Origin: Thiotrichaceae bacterium
Lineage (GTDB): Bacteria; Pseudomonadota; Gammaproteobacteria; Beggiatoales; Beggiatoaceae
Reading direction: 5' to 3'
Length of the DNA: 64,000 nucleotides
NCBI GenBank assembly: GCA_028688145.1
Contig: JAQTYU010000001.1
Location: forward strand, 640,284-704,283
How positions within the stretch are numbered: the stretch's first letter is position 1; each line of letters starts with the position of its first letter. Shown here one piece after another: positions 17,990 through 26,485 of the stretch. A program made the translations under genes and the position numbers. The notes under the pieces were generated by a model. It made no database searches and had not been told where the DNA came from. It worked only from the letters and a program-made list of their open reading frames with translations.

Positions 17990-18757
17990 TTACTTTTGAA
18001 TCACCATAAATAAACGTTTGAAGGGAAATAAAGTCGTGCCGTCTGCGCGTTGTGGATACGCCGTTGCTAATAACCGCCGATATTCCTGCTCAAATTGATG
18101 GCGAGCAGGTTCTTCCAAAGCGTCGAGCAAAGGTTTTAACCCCGTGCCTTTAGTCCATTCTGCAACTGCATCATTGCCAACCAAAACTTGCCAATATTCA
18201 GTTTCCCAAATTTCAATGTGTTGAGCTTCCGCAATCAACAAATCATAATAAAAAGCAGGACGGTGCACAGGCGAGGTATTTATTAAAAAGGCTTCTAAAC
18301 GTGGAAACCAGCCGCCATTCCGTGCCGCTTGCATCATTAAAGTGTGCGAGGGGGCTGCAAAATTATTCGGCATTTGAATTGCCAACACTCCGCCCGCTTT
18401 CACCATCGATAACAAACGTGGTAATAAATGGGCGTGGTCTGGCAACCAGTGCAAAGCAGCATTAGAAAATAATAAATCACAGCTTTCCGTCGCCTGCCAA
18501 GTTTGGATATTCGCTTTTAACCACTGACTTTGTGGATAATCTTGGTGGGCGCGCGCCAACATGCTACTCGAACTGTCAACGCCCAACACCTGCGCTGTTT
18601 TCCAACGCTGTTGTAATAGCGTAGTGATATTGCCCGTTCCACATCCTAAATCCACAATCTGGGCGGCATGTTCCAAAGGAATGCGTTGGATTAAATCCAG
18701 CGCGGGGCGCAAACGATGTTGATCGAAGCGCAAATATTGTTCAGGATTCCATGTCAT
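17990..18757 (-). CDS. tam: Trans-aconitate 2-methyltransferase
   Basis: 255 residues, matching E. coli Tam (252). The AdoMet-binding motif DLGCGTGN is at 36-43, followed by GVDSS and the family-specific NAALHWLPDH and AIQMPNNFAAPSH segments, which line the trans-aconitate pocket. The enzyme methylates trans-aconitate, a spontaneous by-product of the citric acid cycle that inhibits aconitase. It lies 70 bases upstream of the sirtuin gene and the pair is bracketed by perfect 36-bp inverted repeats. Confidence 0.9.
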   Translation of the reverse strand: MTWNPEQYLRFDQHRLRPALDLIQRIPLEHAAQIVDLGCGTGNITTLLQQRWKTAQVLGVDSSSSMLARAHQDYPQSQWLKANIQTWQATESCDLLFSNAALHWLPDHAHLLPRLLSMVKAGGVLAIQMPNNFAAPSHTLMMQAARNGGWFPRLEAFLINTSPVHRPAFYYDLLIAEAQHIEIWETEYWQVLVGNDAVAEWTKGTGLKPLLDALEEPARHQFEQEYRRLLATAYPQRADGTTLFPFKRLFMVIQK

Positions 18758-19063
18758 GTTCTATTCCTTAATTCAGCTTTAAATTTTCAAGATGTGTGAA
18801 AGTTGTCAGGTTTGTCTGAATCAGGATTTACAGGATTATCCGAATTAAACAGGATTGGGGCGCAGTTAAGATTTAAATCTCCCGCATTCCGCTACATACG
18901 GGCTACACTTCTTTAATTCTGAAAATCCTTTAATCCTGTAAATCCTGATTCAGACAAGAAGCAGTTAAAATCTTAATTACCCTATGTGCTATATCTTTAA
19001 ACTCGATACAGGTAAACTTTAACTTTCTATTTTCCATTACTTCACTACGGAATCAGTTTTATA
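18758..19063. other. Intergenic region upstream of tam and the subtilase gene
   Basis: Apart from the repeats at 18812..18957 (36-bp arms, a GCGCAGTT half-site near 18856 and a short CCCGCATTCCGC hairpin), it must hold the divergent promoters of tam and the subtilase gene. I cannot assign them. Confidence 0.4.
18812..18847. repeat. 36-bp inverted repeat, right copy
   Basis: Exact inverted match to 17135..17170. A third copy in the opposite orientation starts at 18914, so 18812 to 18957 also forms a palindromic unit with a GCGCAGTT half-site and a CCCGCATTCCGC...CGGG hairpin between its arms. Confidence 0.85.
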
Positions 19064-21655
19064 ATGCACAGTAGACATCTTGGTTATATGGCTTGTCTTC
19101 TGCTTGGATTGAGTGCTTGCAATAATGCCTCCAATGACATCAGCCCCGCCTCTAACGGCAGTTCTAATGGGTATTACACACTCAGCGGACGGATCACCGC
19201 CCCTAGCAATATCTTAGAAGACATCGATGTAAACGATCCCAACTCTCCCCGCATCGGCACTAATGACAGCATTCAAAGCGCACAAACCATCCCCAACCCC
19301 GTGCTGGTGGGCGGCTATGTCAATGAAGCCAATGCAGGAACACAAGGTGCATCCTTACGCGCAGGCGATATCAACGATATTTATGCCGTGGATTTATTGG
19401 CAGGACAAATTGTCAGCCTGTATATTGCCAACACCGATTTGACCCAAAACGACTTGGATTTATTATTGTTGGATTCCTCAGGCAATGTTATCAAAGCCTC
19501 GGTGAGCGACAGCAGCACTGAAACTTTAGTTGTGCCCAAAAATGGACATTATTTTGTCCAAGTGACCGCCGTTTTGGGCGCGTCAAACTACATTTTGAGT
19601 ATCTCGCAAGACCTCTCCTCCCTCAGCGTACAAGGCGGCTTACACCTCAGTGATGATTTTGCCTCAGGCGAGGTTTTAGTGAAATTCCGCGAAACTGACT
19701 TGCTGCAAGCTCAAGGCTTAAATAGTCTGGGGCTGCATCCCGAAAGCACCGACAGCAGTCGCCGCATGTTATTCAGCTTTGACCCCAGCGTAAAACGCGC
19801 CCTCGACAACAATAACAATGCGCTGCAATTTGCCGATGAAGCCTTACGTCAGAAATATGAAACCCTGATGACGGTTAAACAATTGCGTCGTCAAGGCAAT
19901 GTGGAAAGTGCCAGCCCCAATTACATTTTGCACGCCTTGCGCGTCCCGAATGATAGTTTATACCGTTATCAATGGGATTATGAAATGATGAGTTTGCCGC
20001 AAGCTTGGGACACCACCCAAGGCAGCGCAAACGTGATTGTTGCCGTGATTGATACGGGCGTATTGCTAAGACATCCTGATTTACAAGGAAAATTAGTGCA
20101 AGGTTATGATTTCATCGCTGATACCAATATCGCAATCGATGGCAACGGCATTGACAACAATCCTGACGACCCCGGTGATAAAAGTCCCGGCGGTAGCACT
20201 TTCCACGGCACGCACGTTGCGGGCACGGTGGGCGCATTGACCAATAACGGCAAAGGGATTGCGGGCGTGGGTTGGCTGACCAAAATCATGCCGTTGCGGG
20301 TGTTGGGGCGTGGTGGCGCGGGTAAAGATTACGATATTGAACAAGCGATTCGCTATGCCGCAGGTTTAACCAATGATTCTGGTACTGTGCCCGCAAAACG
20401 CGCGGATGTGATTAATTTAAGTTTGGGCGGGGAAACCATTTCCGACACCTTCCAATCGGTGATCAATCAAGCGCGTCAAGCTGGAGTGTTTATTGTGGCG
20501 GCGGCGGGCAATGATGGCTCAAATGTTTTGATGTATCCTGCTGCCTTGAGTGGGGTGATTGCAGTCAGCGCGGTGGGGGTTGATAAAAAGCTGGCTTCTT
20601 ATTCCAATTATGGCAACTATATTGACGTAGCAGCCCCCGGCGGCGACAGCACGGCGGACTTGAACGGTGACGGTTTGCCCGATGGCATTACCAGCACTTT
20701 GGGCGATGATAAAAAAGGTTCAATTGACTTTATTTATGGCTCAGACATTGGGACTTCGATGGCAGCTCCACATGTGGCGGGGGTTATTGCCTTGATGCGA
20801 GCGATTGCGCCAAATTTAAGCCCTGCTAACTTTGATACTTTATTACAGGCAGGCAAATTAACCGATCAATTGGGCAGTGGCAGCGGACGTAATAACAGCT
20901 TTGGTTATGGTTTGCTGAATGCGGCGAAATCGGTGGCGGCGGCGTTGGAATTTAGCAATGGGGTGACGGTTCGTGCTGCGCCTCAGGCAAGTATCAGCCC
21001 ACGTTCTTTGAACTTTGGTTATTCTGCAAGCACCGTGACTTTGAATATTAGTAATGTCGGCGGCGACGGCTTGAAAGTGAACAAAGTCAGTTTAGCCACG
21101 GGTAATTCGCTGACGATTGCATCCAGTAATAATGTGGATAGTAATGGCTTGGGAGATTATCAAGTCAGTGTCAATCGCGGTTTGTTGACCTTGGGCACGT
21201 ATGAGAATACCGTCAATGTTGCGACCAATTTGGGCACGTTCAATATCCCTGTGATTTTGCAGGTTCTGGATAAATCAGTAACCAGTAATGCGGGCTATTT
21301 GTATGTTTTATTGATTGACCCGAATACTTATGAAACTTTGCAAGAAGCTCGTACCACGGTCGACAATCTTTACAACTTCTCGTTCAACAATATCCCAAGC
21401 GGCACTTATATTATCGCCGCAGGCAGTGACTCGAATAATGATGGCTATATCTGTGATGTGGGTGAGTCTTGTGGCGGTTATTTAACCTTGGCAAGCCCTA
21501 CACCGATTACGGTGAATAGCAGCCGTGGACAGATAAACTTTGATGTGGGTTTCCATATCAATTTCTTGGAAAGTGCCTCGGTTAGCACTAAACATGTGAT
21601 TACGCCACCACGCGGATTTTCACGTTTAGTGACTACACATCGGGTTGCGCAATAG
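19064..21655 (+). CDS. S8 subtilisin-like serine protease, lipoprotein
   Basis: 863 residues. A lipoprotein signal ends in LSAC (Cys19). Residues about 75-180 look like a pre-peptidase C-terminal (PPC) type domain. The peptidase domain contains the catalytic triad Asp330 (AVIDTG), His381 (HGTHVAG) and Ser565 (GTSMAAPH), all intact. After it come a beta-sandwich region (about 640-730) and a C-terminal domain with SDSNNDGYICDVGESC, which resembles a calcium-binding loop. It is probably an outer-membrane-attached or surface protease for proteins outside the cell. The promoter region is shared with repeats; the gene is alone. Confidence 0.9.
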   Translation: MHSRHLGYMACLLLGLSACNNASNDISPASNGSSNGYYTLSGRITAPSNILEDIDVNDPNSPRIGTNDSIQSAQTIPNPVLVGGYVNEANAGTQGASLRAGDINDIYAVDLLAGQIVSLYIANTDLTQNDLDLLLLDSSGNVIKASVSDSSTETLVVPKNGHYFVQVTAVLGASNYILSISQDLSSLSVQGGLHLSDDFASGEVLVKFRETDLLQAQGLNSLGLHPESTDSSRRMLFSFDPSVKRALDNNNNALQFADEALRQKYETLMTVKQLRRQGNVESASPNYILHALRVPNDSLYRYQWDYEMMSLPQAWDTTQGSANVIVAVIDTGVLLRHPDLQGKLVQGYDFIADTNIAIDGNGIDNNPDDPGDKSPGGSTFHGTHVAGTVGALTNNGKGIAGVGWLTKIMPLRVLGRGGAGKDYDIEQAIRYAAGLTNDSGTVPAKRADVINLSLGGETISDTFQSVINQARQAGVFIVAAAGNDGSNVLMYPAALSGVIAVSAVGVDKKLASYSNYGNYIDVAAPGGDSTADLNGDGLPDGITSTLGDDKKGSIDFIYGSDIGTSMAAPHVAGVIALMRAIAPNLSPANFDTLLQAGKLTDQLGSGSGRNNSFGYGLLNAAKSVAAALEFSNGVTVRAAPQASISPRSLNFGYSASTVTLNISNVGGDGLKVNKVSLATGNSLTIASSNNVDSNGLGDYQVSVNRGLLTLGTYENTVNVATNLGTFNIPVILQVLDKSVTSNAGYLYVLLIDPNTYETLQEARTTVDNLYNFSFNNIPSGTYIIAAGSDSNNDGYICDVGESCGGYLTLASPTPITVNSSRGQINFDVGFHINFLESASVSTKHVITPPRGFSRLVTTHRVAQ

Positions 21656-21684
21656 TAAACATTGAGTGTGATTTAGGACTGGCA

Positions 21685-21913
21685 GTAGTAGGGTGGAATA
21701 GCGTAGCGTATTCCATCCTGAAGCGTGATACTTGTCTCGTTCCAACGCTCCAGCGTTGGAATGACTACCTTGTCGCTCCAGCGGCGAGGATTTTACAGGC
21801 TTCTGCCATACAAGGAGAGCCTTATCGATTCAACTGCGTCATGCTTAGAGTTATCACCTTGCAGAGTTATCACCTTGCATGGTGGAATACGCTACGCTAT
21901 TCCACCCTACTAC
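21685..21913. repeat. 229-bp long-TIR palindromic element (copy A)
   Basis: Ends GTAGTAGGGTGGAATAG and its complement are inverted repeats of about 33 bp that are themselves palindromic. The interior includes a CGTTCCAACGCTCCAGCG hairpin. An inverted second copy is at 40253..40465. Copy A is 16 bases longer because an internal 16-base segment (GTTATCACCTTGCA unit) is duplicated in tandem. No protein is encoded with confidence. Confidence 0.8.
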
Positions 21914-21914
21914 G

Positions 21915-21997
21915 ACTGCGCCCCCCACCCCCTAAAGGGGGCTTTAAAGACAAAAATCTTTAAGGTTTAGCCCCCTTTAGGGGGTGGGGGGCGCAGT
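21915..21997. repeat. GCGCAGTT inverted-repeat element (copy 2)
   Basis: Begins ACTGCGCCCCCC and ends GGGGGGCGCAGT, with inner stems CCCCCTAAAGGGGG and CCCCCTTTAGGGGG. It directly abuts the tsaE stop at 22000 and could serve as its terminator. It is placed back to back with the 229-bp element. Confidence 0.8.
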
Positions 21998-21999
21998 TT

Positions 22000-22428
22000 T
22001 TACACCCGAATTTCCAATTGCACCACGCGCCCTTCATCCACATGGCTTAAATGCAGCACCGCATCCGCCGCAGGAATAAAACCCACGCCTTTTTCGGGCC
22101 ATTCAATCAAGCAAATCGCACGCGTATCTTCGACATAATCACGCATCCCGATATATTCCAATTCTTCAGGGTCGCCGAGCCGATATAAATCAAAATGATA
22201 AATCGCGGTGTCACCCAATTGATAGGGTTCAACTAAAGTATAAGTCGGGCTTTTCACCGAGCCTTGATGACCCAAAGCCCGCAAAAATCCACGCACTAAA
22301 GTCGTTTTTCCCGCGCCTAAATCGCCATAAAGGTAAATAATCCCGCCCGTGGCATAACGCGCCGCTAATTTCCCGCCCAAGGCTTCCATGTCTTCAGCGG
22401 TGGCAATGTGAATATTTTCAATCGGCAT
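22000..22428 (-). CDS. tsaE: tRNA threonylcarbamoyladenosine biosynthesis ATPase TsaE
   Basis: 142 residues from the ATG at 22428; a longer frame upstream is only an overlap with vanZ. The Walker A motif GDLGAGKTT is at 35-43 and the family motif [13 protein letters not shown] follows, then HFDLYRL. TsaE helps TsaB-TsaD make the t6A modification at position 37 of ANN-decoding tRNAs. The start overlaps the vanZ-family gene stop by 11 bases, and vanZ overlaps uppP by 19, so uppP-vanZ-tsaE is one translationally coupled operon. Confidence 0.93.
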   Translation of the reverse strand: MPIENIHIATAEDMEALGGKLAARYATGGIIYLYGDLGAGKTTLVRGFLRALGHQGSVKSPTYTLVEPYQLGDTAIYHFDLYRLGDPEELEYIGMRDYVEDTRAICLIEWPEKGVGFIPAADAVLHLSHVDEGRVVQLEIRV

Positions 22429-22837
22429 AATGACGACACCAGTTTTCAAAAGTTTCCAAGCGCGTGGCGAACCACGTTTTCCCCAATTGCCATGCCAACA
22501 ACACGCCCGTGATATTAGCAAGCGCGTCTTTCCAATCGGCTTGACGTATCCCACCCAAACCTTGCAGAATTTCCAAAATAATCCCCAAGCCAATAAAACC
22601 CAGCGCAAATTTTAAACGCGCTCGGGGCGCGACATATAATTGCACAAACCAGCCCGTGAGCGTGAAATACGCAAGGCAATGTCCCAATTTATCAAGGTTA
22701 GGCAAGTTGAAAAATGAGGGTTTGGGCGGTGTGGGGGCTTTCAAGGATAAGTAAATAATCAACAGTACCAAACCCCAACCCAATGCCAACCACAACACTT
22801 TCCACTGCAATGCAGGATTTATACGATCCAAACCCAT
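22418..22837 (-). CDS. VanZ family membrane protein
   Basis: 139 residues with four hydrophobic helices. The motif [15 protein letters not shown] followed later by [25 protein letters not shown] is the usual VanZ-family pattern, in which conserved Asp, His, Glu and Asp/Asn residues face the membrane interior. The function outside teicoplanin resistance is not established. Encoded between uppP and tsaE with overlaps on both sides. Confidence 0.85.
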   Translation of the reverse strand: MGLDRINPALQWKVLWLALGWGLVLLIIYLSLKAPTPPKPSFFNLPNLDKLGHCLAYFTLTGWFVQLYVAPRARLKFALGFIGLGIILEILQGLGGIRQADWKDALANITGVLLAWQLGKTWFATRLETFENWCRHYAD

Positions 22838-23637
22838 AAAATAATACCCAAAATAAAGCGATAAATAACAAAGGGTAACATGCCGATTTTGTCCAGCAAT
22901 TTAATCAAGGTATGAATGCACACATAGGCACTGATTGCGGAAACCACCATGCCAATGCCAATGTCATTCCAGTGAATATGACTTTCTTCAGGGCTGAGAC
23001 CGACACCGCGAATTAATTTAAACATTTCATGCGAACCCGCTAATACAATTACAGGGATTGAGAGCAGGAAGGAAAAACGCGCAGCGGCTTTGCGTTCTAA
23101 ACCTAATAATAATGCAGCGGTCATGGTCACGCCTGAACGTGAAGTGCCGGGAATAATTGCCAAGGCTTGCGCCAAACCGATTAAAATAATTTCTTTCCAG
23201 CCTAAACTGTATTCGCTGCGTTGACGTTTGCCCATGCTGTCGGCATACCACAACAACGCGCCGAAAATAATCGTAGTGCTGGCAATAATCACCGATTGAC
23301 GTAATTTTTCATCTAAATGCAGCACGGAAACTAATAAACCGACCAAGGCGGCGGGAATGGTGGCGACGGCAATGCCCCAGACTAAACGGCTTTCGTCATC
23401 TATTTTGCCCGTGCGCAACGAAGTAAACCACGCGCCAAATACTTCACGCAATTGCACGCGGAAATACACTAAAACTGCAATTAAAGAACCGATATGCAAG
23501 GAAACGTCAAACGCAATGCCCTGATCTTCCCAGCCCATGAGCTGCGGAAATAAAATCAAATGGGCAGAACTTGAAATCGGTAAAAATTCTGTAATGCCCT
23601 GCAACAGGGCGAGTAAAATAATATGCCAAGTATCCAA
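22819..23637 (-). CDS. uppP: Undecaprenyl-diphosphatase (BacA family)
   Basis: 272 residues, matching the E. coli protein (273). The two active-site motifs are seen: LLQGITEFLPISSSAHLI near the N-terminus and PGTSRSGVTM in the middle, with 7-8 hydrophobic helices. The enzyme recycles the C55 lipid carrier for peptidoglycan and other envelope polymers at the inner membrane. First gene of the uppP-vanZ-tsaE unit. Confidence 0.95.
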   Translation of the reverse strand: MDTWHIILLALLQGITEFLPISSSAHLILFPQLMGWEDQGIAFDVSLHIGSLIAVLVYFRVQLREVFGAWFTSLRTGKIDDESRLVWGIAVATIPAALVGLLVSVLHLDEKLRQSVIIASTTIIFGALLWYADSMGKRQRSEYSLGWKEIILIGLAQALAIIPGTSRSGVTMTAALLLGLERKAAARFSFLLSIPVIVLAGSHEMFKLIRGVGLSPEESHIHWNDIGIGMVVSAISAYVCIHTLIKLLDKIGMLPFVIYRFILGIILWVWIV

Positions 23638-23762
23638 GAGAAATCACTTTATTGTGTGTGAATGAAAGCTCAGAGAGCGGTTTATGCCTAGGATAAAGCG
23701 CGTTATTGTACGTTGCCTCACCGCATTTGACTATTGATGCGGTTTTCCCCTTTTTTTAATGG

Positions 23763-24773
23763 ATGAGTTATGCCATGTCGATTCCTGAACTTAGTGTTGT
23801 GATTATTGGGCGCAACGAAGGCGAACGCCTGCTTGCTTGCATTCAGTCGGTGCAAAAAATTCCGTTGCCCGCTGAAAAATTAGAAATTATTTATGTGGAT
23901 TCTGCGTCTACCGATGGTAGCCCTGAACGAGTTGCAGCGTTGGGGGTGCAAGTGATTCGGGTACAACCTGAACGCCCAGCGGCAGCGATTGGGCGAAATG
24001 CAGGTTGGCAGGCAGCGCGTGCGCCGTTTATTTTATTTTTGGATGGCGACACTTTGCTGCATCCCGATTTTTACCGTCGCGCCATTGCCGAATTTCAAAG
24101 CCCGAAAACTGCCATCGTGTGGGGACATCGCCGCGAGCGTTATCCTGAACGTTCCATTTATCAGCGGGTGTTAGATTTAGATTGGGTGTATCCCGCAGGC
24201 TTGAGCGAGTTTTGTGGGGGCGATGCCTTGATGCGGCGTAGTGTGTTGGCAGAAGTAAATGGCTATGATCCGCAATTAATTGCGGGGGAAGAGCCTGAAA
24301 TGTGTCAGCGCATTCGCAGTTTAGGTTATGAAATTTTGCATATCGATTGCCCAATGACTTTGCATGATTTAGCAATCACGCATTGGGGGCAATATTGGCG
24401 GCGTGCGGTGCGGGCGGGTCATGCGTATGCAGAAATTTCACAGCGTTTTAAAAATACCGATTTTCCGCTGTGGTCACGCGATGCGAAGAAAAATTTGATT
24501 CATGCCAGTGTGTTAATTGATATGGCGCTGTTTGGTGCGTTGCTAAGTGTATTTTTTCATAGCTTATTGCCTGCGCTCGGCGCGTTGGTGTTTTATCTGG
24601 CATTGGCGGTGCGTTCTGCTTGGAAAACGCGCTGGAAATCTTCAAATCCAATGACTTTATTTTTATACGGCATTCATTCGCATCTGCAACAATTGCCGAT
24701 TGCGGCGGGACAGCTTGCCTATTATTACACCCGTTGGCGCGGGGAACAGCGGCGATTGATTGAATATAAATAA
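23763..24773 (+). CDS. Family 2 glycosyltransferase with C-terminal membrane segment
   Basis: 336 residues; an ATG at 23775 (MSIPELSVV) is an equally good start. The GT-A domain begins SVVIIGRNEGERLLACI, with DSASTDGSPE and the metal-binding LDGDT motif (about residue 96), then a GEEPEMCQRIR acceptor-site segment. Two hydrophobic helices near 250-290 should anchor it to the inner membrane. It probably builds an envelope glycolipid or polysaccharide; the sugar cannot be deduced. No other glycan genes are next to it. Confidence 0.85.
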   Translation: MSYAMSIPELSVVIIGRNEGERLLACIQSVQKIPLPAEKLEIIYVDSASTDGSPERVAALGVQVIRVQPERPAAAIGRNAGWQAARAPFILFLDGDTLLHPDFYRRAIAEFQSPKTAIVWGHRRERYPERSIYQRVLDLDWVYPAGLSEFCGGDALMRRSVLAEVNGYDPQLIAGEEPEMCQRIRSLGYEILHIDCPMTLHDLAITHWGQYWRRAVRAGHAYAEISQRFKNTDFPLWSRDAKKNLIHASVLIDMALFGALLSVFFHSLLPALGALVFYLALAVRSAWKTRWKSSNPMTLFLYGIHSHLQQLPIAAGQLAYYYTRWRGEQRRLIEYK

Positions 24774-24812
24774 TTGCGCGTGCTAAATAACCTAAGTTCG
24801 AGATAAAAGACA

Positions 24813-25022
24813 TCAGAAACTTATGTAACCTGAGTTCGGTATAAGCGATTGGAATAAAGGAATCAAATCCTTTTTAGCAATATTCAAGGAAAGTAATTTA
24901 TCCTGATAAGAATAAGCGACCAAACCTGCAACAATATTAATCATATAATTGCTTAGTGAACGATGCCGCGAGTGTTCTAGGTCAAAGATGTTTTTCAAAC
25001 TGTTCTTTATCAGGCTTATCAT
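24813..25022 (-). pseudogene. IS982-type transposase C-terminal fragment
   Basis: A 69-residue frame whose sequence NIFDLEHSRHRSLSNYMINI followed by VAGLVAYSYQDK matches, from memory, the C-terminal end of IS982-family transposases. The DDE catalytic part is missing and its first residues fall inside a 71-bp repeat (24995..25065), so it is a remnant. Sequences resembling an IS end, AACCTGAGTTCGGTATAAG, lie at about 24825 next to the stop, with a second, AACCTAAGTTCGAGATAA, at about 24788. Confidence 0.65.
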
Positions 25023-25065
25023 TAAACAACTCGCTTCTCTTTAATGATTCCAAATCGGTTCTATA
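24995..25065. repeat. 71-bp dispersed repeat (copy 1)
   Basis: Aligned over its full 71 bp without gaps and with only a modest number of mismatches to the inverted copy at 55740..55810. Shared core: CAGGCTTATCATTAAACAAC and the end CAAATCGGTTCTATA. A short piece of its end recurs at about 56426..56443. All three places border transposase remnants. Confidence 0.75.
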
Positions 25066-25381
25066 TTTGGGAAGCGGATACAAGGCGGATAGAGAACAAC
25101 TTACACGGGGTAAAGGATGTTGTTTTAAAAGAGGATAGCTGCCAAATCTCTAAACCGAATTCAGCCTTGGTTATGGGTATTTTACGGAGTAACGGAGTAT
25201 CGGATTAAACTTATTAGAGGTTTGCGGGGGTGAGTGAGGGAATCATGAAGATGCGCGCAGGGGTTGAAAGCCTGATGGGTCTGATTAGCCAGTCCTTCCT
25301 CTTAAGCAAAGTATTTGCATAAGAGGAAGTTACAATAATATCTACTTTAACTACTTATTTAAAAACGTGATTTAAATCTTT

Positions 25382-25415
25382 GACGCAGCCCTCCCCTAAA
25401 GGGGGGGGCGCAGTC
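25382..25415. repeat. Short GCGCAGT hairpin (copy 3, internally deleted)
   Basis: Begins GACGCAGCCCTCCCC and ends GGGGGGGGCGCAGTC, so it keeps the ends and one inner stem of the 83-86-bp family with the middle deleted. It lies just after the SHOCT-protein stop at 25428 and may act as terminator. Confidence 0.7.
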
Positions 25416-25427
25416 AGCTTTAACTAT

Positions 25428-26288
25428 TTATAAACGGCTTAACAACTCTGCTTTCTTCTCTGAAAACTCGCTTTCAGAAAGAATGCCTTTTTGCTTCAAA
25501 TCCGCTAACTTTTCAATCTTTGCGAAAATATCCACTTCTTGGGCAGTTTGCTCAATGTTTACCAAAGGCATCGGAGCTGATTGTAAGTTTTCCACGGGTG
25601 GGACAACAGGCGCAACTTTTGGCAGCGTGCCTGCACCAGAAATCAGCGGCAGGTTTAACACATCTACCGTGCCGTATTGGCTGGTGAAAATCACCGATGC
25701 GCCATAACCTTGTTGTTGCGACACCCCGCCAATTTGATGATCCAAAGTGTCATAAACTGAAACTTGCCCATTAATATCCACAGCCAAGCGGTGGGTACTG
25801 GGGAAATAGGCGTAACGCACGTTATTTTGCGCGCCACTGCTCGAGGGTGAACCTAAATCATTCGGCCACCAATTGCCTGAACTACCGGGAATAAACAAGC
25901 TCACAGGACCATTAGAACTGGAGCCATAATTTCCATAGCCGCCTTGGCTCTGTTGTTGTCCGCCGGGTTGCTGTCCATTATTTTGGTTCTGTGATTGAGA
26001 ACTGATAGGCATCGGTTTGAAGGGTTGTTGCGCAAGCAAGTTGGACAATTCAAAGCATAAGCCATCGACTTTAGCTTTCAACGAGCTGTTGAACATATCG
26101 CCGACCATAGTCATGCCGCCTTGCATCCATTGCCCACCGCCACCGAGTTCCCAGTGGTTAAATTGTGCCATCGTGCCATTGCCATTGACGAGCGCTTGTA
26201 ACAAAGTAAGCACCGCGTCACTGCTAACGCCATACTGACTAGCAATCTGATTGATTCTTTCTTGACCTTGTGAAGTAAGCGGCTGCAT
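25428..26288 (-). CDS. SHOCT-domain protein with Gln/Gly/Ser-rich linker
   Basis: 286 residues. The last 35 residues (IFAKIEKLADLKQKGILSES...) are a typical SHOCT motif, a short C-terminal oligomerisation module. The N-terminal 90 residues contain QIASQYGVSSDAVLTLLQAL and a segment of hydrophilic helices; the middle (about 95-150) is low-complexity Gln/Asn/Gly/Ser; a beta-rich segment (about 155-215) with YAYFPSTHRLAVDINGQVSVY follows. No signal peptide or membrane segment. Function unknown. The start is the first ATG after AGGAG (seven bases), which is convincing. Confidence 0.75.
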   Translation of the reverse strand: MQPLTSQGQERINQIASQYGVSSDAVLTLLQALVNGNGTMAQFNHWELGGGGQWMQGGMTMVGDMFNSSLKAKVDGLCFELSNLLAQQPFKPMPISSQSQNQNNGQQPGGQQQSQGGYGNYGSSSNGPVSLFIPGSSGNWWPNDLGSPSSSGAQNNVRYAYFPSTHRLAVDINGQVSVYDTLDHQIGGVSQQQGYGASVIFTSQYGTVDVLNLPLISGAGTLPKVAPVVPPVENLQSAPMPLVNIEQTAQEVDIFAKIEKLADLKQKGILSESEFSEKKAELLSRL

Positions 26289-26441
26289 AAAAACTCCTGA
26301 GCGAATGCGTTAAAATAAGGTTTTGATAATATTATCAAAACTAATGACTACTCTGATGTCTATCCTACACGCTTCTAAGTGATTTAGTAAGTTAAATCTG
26401 TGGGGCGCTATCAGAAGATGCAGTGGCACAAGGCGATTTTA

Positions 26442-26465
26442 GGTGAATCCGATGACAGATTCACC
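26442..26465 (-). terminator. Hairpin after ModA-like gene 1
   Basis: GGTGAATC and GATTCACC form a perfect 8-bp stem with an 8-base loop, 20 bases beyond the stop codon at 26486 in the direction of transcription. There is no long T-run, so termination efficiency is uncertain. Confidence 0.5.
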
Positions 26466-26485
26466 GACGGTTAAAATAGGTAGCA

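Larger units (their letters stand above)
24774..25427. other. 654-bp gene-free region with IS debris
   Basis: Contains the IS982-type fragment, the 71-bp repeat and a short GCGCAGTC hairpin (25382..25415). Between 25066 and 25380 I see no intact gene; the stretch GGGTATTTTACGGAGTAACGG and neighbouring sequence are not recognised. Confidence 0.5.

Noticed and set aside
21725-21970. An 81-residue reading frame (and relatives at 40204..40432) with about 46 shared residues between two sites
   Set aside because: The frames lie completely inside copies of the same palindromic repeat, so the protein similarity is a by-product of DNA identity.
22429-22608. Longer N-terminus for TsaE
   Set aside because: The extra 60 residues run antisense-like through the vanZ gene in another frame and have no family match; TsaE proteins start at MPIENIH-like positions.
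24956-25138. A 60-residue plus-strand reading frame
   Set aside because: It covers the 71-bp repeat and is antisense to the IS982-type fragment; the similar peptide at 55631..55999 stems from the repeat.
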